Shown here: positions 35,458 through 44,374 of the stretch, in pieces | How the letters are laid out: each line of letters begins with the position of its first letter | Numbering within the stretch: the stretch's first letter is position 1 | NCBI RefSeq assembly: GCF_900114475.1 | Contig: NZ_FOTE01000009.1 | Location: 62,001 to 126,000, forward strand | DNA length: 64,000 nt | Origin: Paenibacillus sp. 1_12 | GTDB lineage: Bacteria; Bacillota; Bacilli; Paenibacillales; NBRC-103111 | Direction of reading: 5' to 3' | The notes under the pieces: generated by a model | What the model saw: the letters and a program-made list of their open reading frames with translations, nothing else | What the model was told of the DNA's origin: nothing | Databases searched by the model: none | Program-made: the position numbers and the translations under genes

Positions 35458-36528
35458 CTAGCAGCTTCCTCCGATACCCGGCAGCGCTTTTAGCTGAATT
35501 CCGTGCGGCTGCGCCCCGACTTTAATATGCTCCACGACCTCCTGCTTGGCGGTATCTATAACCACAACCTCATCTGAGCCGCTTAACGTCACATATGCCT
35601 TGGTTTGCTGACGATTAAAGGAGATATGTCTAGCGCCGGACAAGCCAGTTAGCGATTTGATGACCTTACCGCTTGATAAATCAACAAAGCTGACCGCATT
35701 CCCCTCCATGCTGGTAACCACAGCGGTTAATCCGTCGTCGGTAACCACAACATCTGTCGCTCCTGGGGCCACACTAATTTTGCTCAGCTGTTTGCCGTCA
35801 GCAGTATTGTAGATCTCCAGTGTGTTATCGCCTGCGCTCGGAACGTACAGCTTTTTCCCGTCATCGCTGACCTTTATCGCGCGCGGCACTTTTCCAGTCG
35901 GAATCGTCTGCTGAAGCTGCTTGGTTTTGATATTAACGACATATACTTTATGATTTTCATGATCACTCACGTACAGCTTGTCGCCGAACAGCACTAGATA
36001 ATTGGTTTTGGCGCCTGCTCCCAAATCAATCATTCCGGCTTCCTTGCCTTCCTTCGTATCGACCAAATAAATAAATTGATCAGCGACTGCTGCCACATAC
36101 AGCATTTTATTGTCCGGCGACAGCACCATGCCGTGCGGCATTGGACCGACCGGAACTTCTTTCGTAACCTTCAGCGTTTGTGTATTAATGAAGGAAATCG
36201 TGCTGCTGTTCATATTCGCGGCATAGGCTTCACGCATAGTCGAAGAAAAAATAACGGTTGATGGTGCCTCTGAGAGAGGAATCTTGCCGACCACCTTGCT
36301 CGATACCACATCGATCACCGACAGGCTGTTGGTTTTTTCACTAGGCACATAAAATTGAACGCTCGTTAATTTACCGGCCGCGGATTGTTCGGTATTCACG
36401 GACTCGCCACCGGCTCCAGTTTTGGTTTGAAGGCGCTGTGCCGCCTCCTCTTTGGTCTCCATCGCACAGCCGCTTAATAAGACAGACATGGCAATAGCGA
36501 AAATCATCATCTTTTTTGAGTGTATCAT
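35458..36528 (-). CDS. YVTN-type beta-propeller lipoprotein
   Basis: A 356-residue lipoprotein (lipobox LLSGC, Cys21). After a polar linker it has about seven YncE/YVTN propeller repeats, each with a pattern like NSLSVIDVVSSKVVGKIPL and KMLYVAAVADQFIYLVDTKE. The C-terminus ends GIGGSC, an unusual terminal Cys. Such propellers can bind peptides, metals or sugars, or support redox enzymes. The start ATG 36528 follows GAGGAGAGCC. It shares an operon with the TlpA-like protein and diverges from the rhodanese/thiosulfate genes. Confidence 0.85.
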   Translation of the reverse strand: MIHSKKMMIFAIAMSVLLSGCAMETKEEAAQRLQTKTGAGGESVNTEQSAAGKLTSVQFYVPSEKTNSLSVIDVVSSKVVGKIPLSEAPSTVIFSSTMREAYAANMNSSTISFINTQTLKVTKEVPVGPMPHGMVLSPDNKMLYVAAVADQFIYLVDTKEGKEAGMIDLGAGAKTNYLVLFGDKLYVSDHENHKVYVVNIKTKQLQQTIPTGKVPRAIKVSDDGKKLYVPSAGDNTLEIYNTADGKQLSKISVAPGATDVVVTDDGLTAVVTSMEGNAVSFVDLSSGKVIKSLTGLSGARHISFNRQQTKAYVTLSGSDEVVVIDTAKQEVVEHIKVGAQPHGIQLKALPGIGGSC

Positions 36529-36574
36529 TGCAGGCTCTCCTCACAACTTGGACAATTTATACATAAATAAATCA

Positions 36575-36604
36575 TTGTATTTATATCGGAATTAGTGCTA
36601 TTAT
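36575..36604 (+). promoter_or_regulatory. Promoter candidate for the rhodanese-TsuAB operon
   Basis: TTGTAT (36575-36580) and TATTAT (36599-36604) are 18 bases apart, 56 bases before the first start codon. The divergent promoter for the propeller gene must lie in the same 132-base spacer. Confidence 0.5.
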
Positions 36605-36660
36605 ACAGGAAGTAAAGCTTTAAAATCAACAATTCATTTCATCATGGGGGGAAATTAAAA

Positions 36661-37644
36661 ATGAAAAAACCGGTCGTTATGATTACTTTATTAGCCTTAG
36701 CCATTGTATCCGCTGCATGCGGAAGTAAGGATGCCGCCAAGCCCGCAGCCAGCACACCAGCAACTACCGCGGCCGCGAAGCCAGAAGCTGCAACCTCTGC
36801 TTCCATTAAGGCAACAGATCCATATCCGAATGCACAGCTGTTGGCTGATGTAAAATGGACTGAGGAGCATCTGAAGGATGCTAAAGTAAAAATACTAGAT
36901 GCTCGTGCCAAAGGCTATGAGCAAGGTCATATTCCAGGCGCGCTTTCGCTAAATTCCGGTCTATTGAAAGATGCCGCGAACAACTCCATTGTAGCTAAAG
37001 ATAAATTTACTGAGCTGTTTCAAAATCTCGGTGTAAGCAGCGACACAACCGTGCTCATATACGATGAAGGCAATTCCTTGAATGCTGCCCGTGTTTTTTA
37101 CGCATTGGAGTATTATGGACTCAAAGATCATGTTAAAATATTAAATGGCGGTTATGCTGCTTGGGCTGCTGCCTCCAAGGAAGTATCGACCGACACACCT
37201 GCTGCACCAGCAAAGGGTAATTTCACAGCCGCACCTAATGATAAGCTAATTACTACAAAGGAGCAACTAAAAGCATTGGATATTCAGCAGTGCACGCTGC
37301 TTGATGTCCGCTCTGCCAAGGAATACTCCGGAGATGACCTGCGTGGCAACCAAAAAGGCGGCCATATTGATAAGGCAATCAATCGGGAGTGGAGCGATGC
37401 CATCGATGCTAACGCCAAGGACGGCGTACCTGTATTTAAAAGCTATCTGGACTTGACTAAAGCATTCGAGCAAACCGGTGTCGACAAGGATAAGAGCAAA
37501 ACTGTCATTCCTTATTGCCAAACCAACATCCGTGGCGCGCATACTTACTTTACGCTTCGCCTGCTGGGTTATACCGATGTTCGCCCTTATGAAGGTGCAT
37601 TTGCAGAATGGGGCAATGCCGCAGATACAACTGTTGTAAAATAG
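36661..37644 (+). CDS. Double-rhodanese lipoprotein, thiosulfate sulfurtransferase-like
   Basis: A 327-residue lipoprotein (VSAAC, Cys20) with an Ala/Lys/Thr-rich linker and two rhodanese domains. The N-terminal domain keeps ILDARAKGYEQGHIPGA but has YDEGNSLNA where the active-site Cys would be, so it is inactive. The C-terminal domain has VIPYCQTNIRG with Cys286. It would transfer sulfane sulfur from thiosulfate or polysulfide on the outer face of the membrane. The start follows a GGGGGGAAA site. First gene of the operon with a cytoplasmic rhodanese, TsuB and TsuA. Confidence 0.9.
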   Translation: MKKPVVMITLLALAIVSAACGSKDAAKPAASTPATTAAAKPEAATSASIKATDPYPNAQLLADVKWTEEHLKDAKVKILDARAKGYEQGHIPGALSLNSGLLKDAANNSIVAKDKFTELFQNLGVSSDTTVLIYDEGNSLNAARVFYALEYYGLKDHVKILNGGYAAWAAASKEVSTDTPAAPAKGNFTAAPNDKLITTKEQLKALDIQQCTLLDVRSAKEYSGDDLRGNQKGGHIDKAINREWSDAIDANAKDGVPVFKSYLDLTKAFEQTGVDKDKSKTVIPYCQTNIRGAHTYFTLRLLGYTDVRPYEGAFAEWGNAADTTVVK

Positions 37645-37659
37645 AAAGGAGACAACTCC

Positions 37660-38055
37660 ATGGCACAAATTATTGAAGGTGTATCTCATATTAGCTCACA
37701 GGAGCTGCAGGATATAGTATCCGACACAAGCAGCCCTATTATTATCATTGATGTTCGTGAGCCAGAAGAGTACGAAGCAGGTCATATTGACGGACTTCCT
37801 TTAATTCCAATGGGCGAAATCGCCGACCTGATGGATCGTCTTGATCCGAGCAAGGAGTATGTATTCGTCTGCCGTAGCGGCCGCCGAAGCTATGAGGTTG
37901 CCAAATTTTTTGGTAATAACGGCTTTGAGCGTGTGCATAACCACTTGGGTGGCATGCTGAATTGGGAGCAGCAGGGACACGATATTGCTTTCGGACCTGC
38001 CGAGGATATCATTGAAAATTTCAAACCTGAGCAATTGGAAAGGAAGCGTGGATAA
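37660..38055 (+). CDS. Single-domain rhodanese
   Basis: A 131-residue cytoplasmic sulfurtransferase. The CH2A-type IIIIDVREPEEYEAGHIDG and the active loop VFVCRSGRRS with Cys71 are intact. It starts 15 bases after the previous gene with AAAGGAG, and its stop codon overlaps the ATG of the TsuB gene (TAATG). The likely role is to accept sulfur from thiosulfate or its products and pass it to TsuB or other proteins. Confidence 0.9.
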   Translation: MAQIIEGVSHISSQELQDIVSDTSSPIIIIDVREPEEYEAGHIDGLPLIPMGEIADLMDRLDPSKEYVFVCRSGRRSYEVAKFFGNNGFERVHNHLGGMLNWEQQGHDIAFGPAEDIIENFKPEQLERKRG

Positions 38056-38315
38056 TGAGCTTGAACGAGCAGCAATTACTTGAAATCAAACCGGATCATA
38101 TTGTCGATGCCATCGGCGAAGTATGCCCTCATACCTTAAATCTAGCACTGGCTGGCTTGAAAAAAGCCAAGTCCGGGGAAATTGTCGTTGAGATAACCGA
38201 TCATTCGATTGCAACTAAAACGATTCCGGCAGCTGTAAAAATGAATAAATACGGTGAATTCCTTGGTGTCGCTAAAAAAGGCGGAAATTATCACATTTTT
38301 ATCAAAAAAGCTTAA
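38055..38315 (+). CDS. tsuB: TsuB/TusA-family sulfurtransferase
   Basis: An 86-residue TusA-like protein. The key motif GEVCPHTL carries Cys24; the usual CPxP is CPHT here, so the second Pro is missing. The rest (KSGEIVVEITDHSIATKTIP and GGNYHIFIKK) follows the TusA fold. TusA-like partners are needed with TsuA/YeeE transporters to take up thiosulfate. It is translationally coupled to the rhodanese gene. The gene symbol is given by context with the transporter. Confidence 0.82.
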   Translation: MSLNEQQLLEIKPDHIVDAIGEVCPHTLNLALAGLKKAKSGEIVVEITDHSIATKTIPAAVKMNKYGEFLGVAKKGGNYHIFIKKA

Positions 38316-38377
38316 GCAGCATGATGAGAGAGTTCTTAGGCGGCTGAAATGTTCATCTTGGCGTTAGCTATGCTCCT

Positions 38378-38421
38378 GAATACGGCAATCTCAATGCATA
38401 CCATTGGGGTGAACCGTATTC
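38378..38421 (+). other. Hairpin in the TsuB-TsuA spacer
   Basis: GAATACGG (38378-38385) pairs exactly with CCGTATTC (38414-38421), with inner AATG/CATT pairing. The 209-base spacer is long for this otherwise compact operon. No T run follows, so it is not a standard terminator; it may be an RNA processing or regulatory hairpin. Confidence 0.35.
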
Positions 38422-38524
38422 CTCACATTAGCATTGCCGACGCAGCTGAATACCTCAGCCGCTCTACTCTTGCTTCATCCAGCTTAGGCTCTGAATTTAT
38501 TAATAGGTTAGGAAGGTCCACATC

Positions 38525-39643
38525 ATGGCTTATACTTGGGATGTCTTTTTAATGGCAGCTATCTTTGGATTTCTGTACGGGTTTCTGCTGCAAAAGGCGG
38601 ATTTCTGCTTTGTGGCCTCGATTCGTGACTGGATCAGCGTCAAAGATACCCGAATCCTTAATGGCGTACTTGTACTAATTGCAACGGCTTTACTAGGCTG
38701 GGGACTCGTGCTGACGCTTGATATTAAAAGCGTGTCCGACATCTGGACCGTACCGCTTGGCGGCGCTAACCTGCTTGGCGGCATTTTGTTTGGAATCGGT
38801 ATGACAATTGCCGGCGGCTGTGGTTCAGGAACATTGTACCGCTGCGGCATGGGCTACATTCAATTCTGGATCGTGCTGTTGTTTGCAATAGCCGGCAATC
38901 TGCTGTTCGCATTCATTTACGATCCTTGGGCGCGTGATGCGCTTAAACCTCTTACCGTATTGGAAAACGGGTATACGCTATTCTCTTGGCCTTTGCCTTA
39001 TTATGTGCTTCCTGTTGTGATCGTAGCCGTTATGGTGGCTATAGCGATTTACCGCTTTGGGTTGAAAGGTTTTGTTGGCGGCATCAAGTCGTCCTTGACA
39101 GATTGGGAAAGAAGCCCTTTGAAGCAGTCCCACTGGGATATCCGGTTGGTCGCATTCCTGATCGGAGTGGTAGCTACCATTCAATTCGTATTGATGTCCA
39201 ATGTCAGTATTACCGGACCTGAAACAAGAATCGGAGCTGTTGCACTTGCGCAGCTGTTCGGTGACGATTTTGTATTTAACAATACGTATCTGAATGCGTT
39301 ATTTGCTGATTTCCCGAAGATCGGACTAGGTCCTGAGGAAACACTCGTTATTTTTCTGGTGATCGGCTCATTTGTTGCATCACTATTGAGCGGCAGCTTC
39401 AAATTCCGTATTCCAAGAGCGTCGCGGCTTCCTTTTGCCATTGGCGGCGGCTTGCTGATGGGGGTTTCCTCGCGGATTGCACCCGGTTGTAATATCGCCA
39501 ACGTGATTACGGGAATCGGCGGATTGTCACTAAGCAGTGTGATTGTCGTCATTGGCATGATCATCGGAATTGTTATCGTGGTTGCATTTGTGTTCAAAAT
39601 GCCGCTGATGCTGTTCCAGCGCAGTGATGCTTTAGATGATTAA
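38525..39643 (+). CDS. tsuA: YeeE/YedE (TsuA) thiosulfate transporter
   Basis: A 372-residue multi-helix membrane protein of the YeeE/YedE family. The conserved Cys positions implicated in TsuA transport are present: KADFCFVAS (Cys28), AGGCGSGTLYRCG (Cys99, Cys107) and APGCNIANV (Cys322). It brings thiosulfate (or a sulfane-sulfur species) into the cell. The start ATG 38525 follows AGGAAGG. With the TusA-like protein and rhodaneses it forms a sulfur uptake and transfer operon. A strong terminator follows. Confidence 0.9.
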   Translation: MAYTWDVFLMAAIFGFLYGFLLQKADFCFVASIRDWISVKDTRILNGVLVLIATALLGWGLVLTLDIKSVSDIWTVPLGGANLLGGILFGIGMTIAGGCGSGTLYRCGMGYIQFWIVLLFAIAGNLLFAFIYDPWARDALKPLTVLENGYTLFSWPLPYYVLPVVIVAVMVAIAIYRFGLKGFVGGIKSSLTDWERSPLKQSHWDIRLVAFLIGVVATIQFVLMSNVSITGPETRIGAVALAQLFGDDFVFNNTYLNALFADFPKIGLGPEETLVIFLVIGSFVASLLSGSFKFRIPRASRLPFAIGGGLLMGVSSRIAPGCNIANVITGIGGLSLSSVIVVIGMIIGIVIVVAFVFKMPLMLFQRSDALDD

Positions 39644-39674
39644 GTGATTCCGATTACGATAAAGGCTGCAAACG

Positions 39675-39719
39675 AAAAAAACGTCTAACCTTCTGGAAAC
39701 GGGGGCTAGACGTTTTTTC
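39675..39719. terminator. Intrinsic terminator, usable from both strands
   Basis: AAAAAACGTCTAACC pairs with GGCTAGACGTTTTTT (one mismatch) across a 13-base loop, with T runs at both ends. Confidence 0.88.
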
Positions 39720-39878
39720 ATTTGCTCAATATGCGCATGCCAGAAAAAAGGATTGAATCCGATTGTTATCGAAAAAAATATGGCCAAAGCGGATAAATGT
39801 GGAACAATCTGGGTAATTAAAAAATGGGGCGATCCTATATCAGGGTGGCTTACAGAACACATATAGGGAGGGTCGGCC

Positions 39879-40466
39879 ATGCTTGCCTCGCAAATCCATA
39901 CGGATCGGATGACCAAGGAACAAATACATAAACTGCTGTACAATAATATGGACGATGACGGAAAACAAGGTGATTGCATTTTCGTATTCGGAAGCCGCAA
40001 TGCCGTCACCTATCGGGTCCCCAAAGCTGTTGAGCTGTACAAGCAAGGTCGGGCAAATAAAATCCTGTTCACAGGCGGCGTATTCAACACACCCGAAGCA
40101 AGGACGATGAAAAGCAGCGCCATTCAGGCCGGTGTATCTGAAAAGGATATTATCATCGAAACCCGCTCCAAGCATACCAAGGAAAATGTATTAGCCGCTT
40201 TATTCGTGCTGGATCGGGCGATCGGACTTCATAGGATCAAAAGACTGCTGGTCGTAACGACCAATTATCATATGAGACGGTGCCTGCTCACCCTTCAAAC
40301 GTATATGCCGCATTGGATCGAGTACTCCATATGCAGTGTAGATGACCAGGTAACCCGTGCTGACAATTGGTGGCTGCATGAAATTGGCACCAAACGAGTT
40401 CGCAAGGAAATTAATGGCCTCGTCAAATATATTAGACAAGGCCAAATTAATGATTTTGAATGTTAA
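39879..40466 (+). CDS. YdcF/DUF218 family protein
   Basis: A 195-residue protein of the YdcF (DUF218) family with a Rossmann-like fold. Visible elements: DCIFVFGSRN, ANKILFTGGVFNTPEA, IIIETRSKHTKENV and LLVVTTNYHMRRC. No membrane helix is present, so it is a cytoplasmic member. The start ATG 39879 follows GGAGGG. Family members bind nucleotides or act in envelope glycan synthesis; no specific role can be given. Confidence 0.87.
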   Translation: MLASQIHTDRMTKEQIHKLLYNNMDDDGKQGDCIFVFGSRNAVTYRVPKAVELYKQGRANKILFTGGVFNTPEARTMKSSAIQAGVSEKDIIIETRSKHTKENVLAALFVLDRAIGLHRIKRLLVVTTNYHMRRCLLTLQTYMPHWIEYSICSVDDQVTRADNWWLHEIGTKRVRKEINGLVKYIRQGQINDFEC

Positions 40467-40508
40467 TAGTTCAGGCTGCTACCAGCTTTTCTACCATCCC
40501 TAACTCAC

Positions 40509-40964
40509 TTAAACCAGCACCTTAAGCATAGCACTGATCGTTCCCGCATGGTTGTTATCATGAAGCAGATTGTTCATTAAAATCTCTTCTACATTGTCAG
40601 CTTTGGCAAAGTTTTCTTTAATCGGAGTTTGCAATCTTCCTGCGAACACCTCACGTATCCGATGTGGCTGCTGCTTCAGTTGCTCAACAATCGCTTCCCA
40701 CGTCGGTGGATCCTCCGTCCAATCAGCAGGCTTCGTACCAGGTCCGAAAAAAGCACGGTACTCCGCAGGAATCTGGGTAGCTTCGCCAGCAAATCCAAAT
40801 ACCAGGCCTTCCGTAATGGTTAGAATATGACCGATTTGCCACAAGATCGAGTTGTTAAACCCCGTTGGTACCACAGTGCGCTGCTCTACCGGACATTTAT
40901 CTACCAATTGCAGCAGGCGGTCCCGATATTTATCCATCGTGTCAAACATAAAAGCTTCTCTCAT
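40509..40964 (-). CDS. DinB family protein
   Basis: A 151-residue four-helix bundle of the DinB/YfiT type. Metal-binding His residues are seen in WQIGHILTITEG and NNLLHDNNHAGT. The start ATG 40964 follows GGGAGGCTGAATGA. DinB-like proteins in Bacillales include bacillithiol S-transferases and stress proteins; the function of this one is unknown. It converges with the YdcF gene. Confidence 0.87.
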   Translation of the reverse strand: MREAFMFDTMDKYRDRLLQLVDKCPVEQRTVVPTGFNNSILWQIGHILTITEGLVFGFAGEATQIPAEYRAFFGPGTKPADWTEDPPTWEAIVEQLKQQPHRIREVFAGRLQTPIKENFAKADNVEEILMNNLLHDNNHAGTISAMLKVLV

Positions 40965-41028
40965 TCATTCAGCCTCCCAAATTTTTGCAGATACACCTAC
41001 CCTATAATAACTTTGAAATTTCGGAGGA

Positions 41029-42276
41029 TCAAGCCTTTCTAACGGAATTTCTCTTCATACGCTGAACAGCCCATACAACAGCACCGGCTCCAACCATGCA
41101 ACCTCCTGCAGCGCAGACCCCATTCCATTCCCCGATACTCCATGCATAACTGCCAAGCGCTGAGCCTATGGAGCCGCCAATAAATGTACTGACCATGAAT
41201 ACGGTGTTAATCCGACTTCTTGCCTCTGGGACTAAAGCATAGATTCTCGCTTGATTCGAAATCTGGGAACCTTGAACACCCAGATCAAGTAATATCACAC
41301 CCAAAATCAAACCCCACAGATATGAGCCTACTATCCAGAAGGAAAGATAGGACAATAAAGCCAACGCAATAAATATACCTACCATTCCTACTGCACTGAA
41401 ACGGTCGGTTAATCGGCCTGCAGCTGGAGCAATAGCAGCACCCAATACGCCTACCAGACCGAATAAGCCCGCGATCTCACTGCCATAATGATAGGGGCTC
41501 CCTTCTACATAAAAAGCAAGCGCCGTCCAGAACACACTAAAGCCGCCAAACATTAAAGCCCCAAGCAGAGAAGCCTCACGCAAGACAGGCTGTGTCCGGA
41601 TTAGCTCTGTAATCGATCTCATCAGCTGCCGATAGGTAAGGGAAACCTGCGGCTCGGCTTTGGGCAGCACCTTCCATAGCACAATGGCCAGAATCAGCAT
41701 AAGAGCCGCGGCAATCACGTACATGGAACGCCAACCCATAAATCCGCCTACCACACCGGATACCGTTCTTGCCAGCAGAATCCCTATCAGCAGTCCACTC
41801 ATGACAGTTCCGATAACTTTCCCACGCTCTGCGGGAGGAGCCAAATGTGCTGCAAGCGGAATGATGATCTGCGTAGTGACGGCTGTAAAACCAACAGCCA
41901 GGCTTGCAATATTGATCCATAGGATCGATTGTGAAGATGCAACTCCGATAAGCGCAACCATTTCGGCAAGAAGAATCATCACAATCAGCCCGCGCCGCTC
42001 CTTCATATCGCCGAGCGGCACGAATAAAAACATGCCTATTGCATAGCCAATTTGCGTAAGCATGGAAACGCTTCCGACTTCCCGCGCCGTGGCGTGGAAG
42101 GTGCGGCCAATATCTGCAAGCAGCGGTTGATTGTAGTACAGATTAGCTACAGACAATCCGCATGCCACAGCCATTAAAAGAATAAGTGCTCTTGTCATGA
42201 TCGGCTTGCCAGATTCTAATTCTGCCCGATTTTTCATTGCTATTTCACTCATGTTCGTTATGCTCATCCCATTCAT
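41029..42276 (-). CDS. MFS transporter
   Basis: A 415-residue, 12-helix major facilitator. The loop after helix 2 reads GDMKERRGLIVMI (the D-x-x-x-R-R motif A) and the corresponding loop in the second half GRLTDRFSAVGMV. The exact start is uncertain: ATG 42276 has no clear site, and several in-frame ATGs follow within the first 27 codons. It is likely an exporter of drugs or sugars; no substrate can be assigned. Confidence 0.87.
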   Translation of the reverse strand: MNGMSITNMSEIAMKNRAELESGKPIMTRALILLMAVACGLSVANLYYNQPLLADIGRTFHATAREVGSVSMLTQIGYAIGMFLFVPLGDMKERRGLIVMILLAEMVALIGVASSQSILWINIASLAVGFTAVTTQIIIPLAAHLAPPAERGKVIGTVMSGLLIGILLARTVSGVVGGFMGWRSMYVIAAALMLILAIVLWKVLPKAEPQVSLTYRQLMRSITELIRTQPVLREASLLGALMFGGFSVFWTALAFYVEGSPYHYGSEIAGLFGLVGVLGAAIAPAAGRLTDRFSAVGMVGIFIALALLSYLSFWIVGSYLWGLILGVILLDLGVQGSQISNQARIYALVPEARSRINTVFMVSTFIGGSIGSALGSYAWSIGEWNGVCAAGGCMVGAGAVVWAVQRMKRNSVRKA

Positions 42277-42369
42277 CGTTTACTTCGGCTGTTGAACCTT
42301 TTATTAGTATACTACGATTTCAGGCTCATTTCCGAAATATAATTATGAGAATTAAGCTTTCATCCTTGC

Positions 42370-43272
42370 CTACTCCGTAATCGATTTTCTGTAGCAGGCT
42401 GGCGATGAACCTGTCCAACGCTTGAATTGCCTACTGAAATGAGCAAGCTCCCGATAGCCGATCAGCTCGGCGACATGGTCAATAGAAAGCTCCTTTTGCA
42501 TCAGGAGATGTTTGGCTTTTTGAAGCATCAAGGAAGACAAATATTGACGCGGAGAGATCTGATAGCGCTTTTTAAAAATTCGGTTGCAATAGGTGGGACT
42601 GATACCAAGCTCTGCCGCAATATCATCTATTCCTATTCGATCCTCATCGACAGGCCCATGAATGTGCGTATTTTTTACAAGATTCTCGATTTTTTCGGCA
42701 ATATGGAAAGCAAGCTGCTCATTCATTTTCGGATCAATTTGTCTTTCTTTCTCCGAGGTTAATTCATCGGCTATCGTCCCAAACAATTGAAACAGCTCGG
42801 AGAGCATGAACATACGGTCGCTTACTTGCAGTGAAACGTTCTTTTTGGAAAACTCGATAAGGCGATTCAGATGGGGCAGCACTTTGCTGGTCATGGAGGA
42901 GTCACAAGGATAATAGGTTTGATTGGAGCCGTTAAGCACAGGCAGTAGTTGACCGTCATCGATCTGAAAATGCAGGCAAAAATAAGTAAATTCCTTTTCG
43001 TTGCCTGATCGATTAAAGTGTACCTCACCGGGCTGAATCAACAACATGTCACCCGCTTGTTGATTATATGTATTACCATTTATTGTAAACTCCTGACAAC
43101 CTTCTATCAAGTAATTGATTTCATATTGAAAATGCTCGTGCGATGGAAAAAACCACGTTCCTTTGACATGGCGAACATGCATGCTGAATAGATGCAGATT
43201 GGTTTGAACATCCTTGGCAAAATATTCCTCCAATGTAAAATCACTCGTTTGCGGTCTTGCCGAATTAACCAA
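42370..43272 (-). CDS. AraC family regulator with N-terminal cupin
   Basis: A 300-residue soluble regulator. An N-terminal cupin-like sensing domain (HEHFQYEINYLIEGCQEFTI, then GDMLLIQPGEVHF) is followed by an AraC double helix-turn-helix (about 200-300: IAAELGISPTYCNRIFKKRY and VAELIGYRELAHFSRQFKRW). The start is TTG 43272 with AAGGCGGTGA upstream. It is the last gene in the direction of the importer operon that starts near 50046, but a 210-base spacer makes separate transcription likely. It probably regulates that operon. Confidence 0.87.
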   Translation of the reverse strand: MVNSARPQTSDFTLEEYFAKDVQTNLHLFSMHVRHVKGTWFFPSHEHFQYEINYLIEGCQEFTINGNTYNQQAGDMLLIQPGEVHFNRSGNEKEFTYFCLHFQIDDGQLLPVLNGSNQTYYPCDSSMTSKVLPHLNRLIEFSKKNVSLQVSDRMFMLSELFQLFGTIADELTSEKERQIDPKMNEQLAFHIAEKIENLVKNTHIHGPVDEDRIGIDDIAAELGISPTYCNRIFKKRYQISPRQYLSSLMLQKAKHLLMQKELSIDHVAELIGYRELAHFSRQFKRWTGSSPACYRKSITE

Positions 43273-43303
43273 GCTGCTTCACCGCCTTATTGTTTAATAA
43301 CAC

Positions 43304-43338
43304 GGACTTATACACCGAGAGGTCCAGTGAATAAGTCC
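43304..43338. other. Hairpin between the isomerase and AraC genes
   Basis: GGACTTATACAC (43304-43315) faces GTGAATAAGTCC (43327-43338), with one mismatch. No T run follows on either strand, so termination is doubtful. Otherwise the spacer shows nothing recognisable. Confidence 0.4.
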
Positions 43339-43482
43339 ATGCTGCACGACCAAATATCCATCCGTGATGGTGCTTACGCTACTCCAAGATCATTTGGCCC
43401 CTCCACTCATATTCACCCGGCATCAAGTAAGCTATGCTATAGCAAGCAAAACACTTACACCTGCTGCTATTCCAGCTTAGGC

Positions 43483-44358
43483 TTAGGCTTTAAAATTATT
43501 ATAACCCAGCTGCTGCAAATATTTTTTGCTAATTTGGATAGCTTCTAGGGAGGGATACATCGGCTGTCCTTTGCGGGTCTGGCTCCATTGGTTTCCGTCT
43601 AATTCTACATGAGCGTAGCCTTTGTATTCGATCTCCTCCAAATAGTTCAGGATCCCCTTAATGTCCACCGTTCCTTCCCCCAAAGGGGTGTATCCCAGAA
43701 ATCCGGTCGTATCCACTTCCCTGCCTTGGGCATCCTGTTCGACAGGGCCTCCGCTATAATCCTTTACATGAACAATCTGTATCAGCTCATGGTAGGCTTT
43801 AATGATAGTCAGAGGATCGGAGCCTCCCTTGGCAATTTGACCAAGATCAGGCGCAAAGCTGACAACGCGTCTATCCACAGCTTCCATTACTCGGTGAATT
43901 TCCTCCTCGGTTTCTACAGGCGTGCCTGTGTGCGGATGAAAGCAGCACAGCATCCCCTTATCTGTGATCCGCTCGGCCAGCTCATTTAATGTCGAGATCA
44001 TCTGTGGAAGATGCTCTGTTAAGGAGAAGGCTTGCCGATTAAGCATTTTACCTCCGATGATAACGGCAGGACCATTATATTTCTTGTACAGCTCTACCCA
44101 TTCCAGCACCTTGTCGATTTCATCTCTACGAGTATCCGGATTTAATATATCCAAATGACAGTACAAGGAAGTCAGTTGAAGCTGATTACGCTCGAATATT
44201 TCCAATAGATCTCGATGGGCAGCCTCCCACTCCTCCAGCACCCAGCCAAACGTCTCCGTCCCCCAATAACCGCAAGCTGCGATTGCAGGAACAGCCGATG
44301 CGATATCTTCATTGGCCCAAGTAATGGCCGTGTGTCCAAAACGTATCTGTTTGTCCAT
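43483..44358 (-). CDS. Sugar phosphate isomerase/epimerase family protein
   Basis: A 291-residue xylose-isomerase-like TIM barrel. Metal-site stretches: LLCCFHPHTGTPVET, VSFAPDLGQIAKGG, IVHVKDYSGG and YAHVELDGNQWSQT. The start is ATG 44358; a longer open frame upstream lies inside the SDR gene. Resembles inosose dehydratase or related epimerases, suggesting polyol or keto-sugar breakdown. Last enzyme of the third importer operon, 16 bases after the SDR gene. Confidence 0.87.
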   Translation of the reverse strand: MDKQIRFGHTAITWANEDIASAVPAIAACGYWGTETFGWVLEEWEAAHRDLLEIFERNQLQLTSLYCHLDILNPDTRRDEIDKVLEWVELYKKYNGPAVIIGGKMLNRQAFSLTEHLPQMISTLNELAERITDKGMLCCFHPHTGTPVETEEEIHRVMEAVDRRVVSFAPDLGQIAKGGSDPLTIIKAYHELIQIVHVKDYSGGPVEQDAQGREVDTTGFLGYTPLGEGTVDIKGILNYLEEIEYKGYAHVELDGNQWSQTRKGQPMYPSLEAIQISKKYLQQLGYNNFKA

Positions 44359-44374
44359 TAAATTTCCATCCTCT

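Noticed and set aside
38349-38552. 67-codon frame in the TsuB-TsuA spacer
   Set aside because: No ribosome-binding site, overlaps the TsuA start, and has no recognisable pattern; the hairpin explains the region better.
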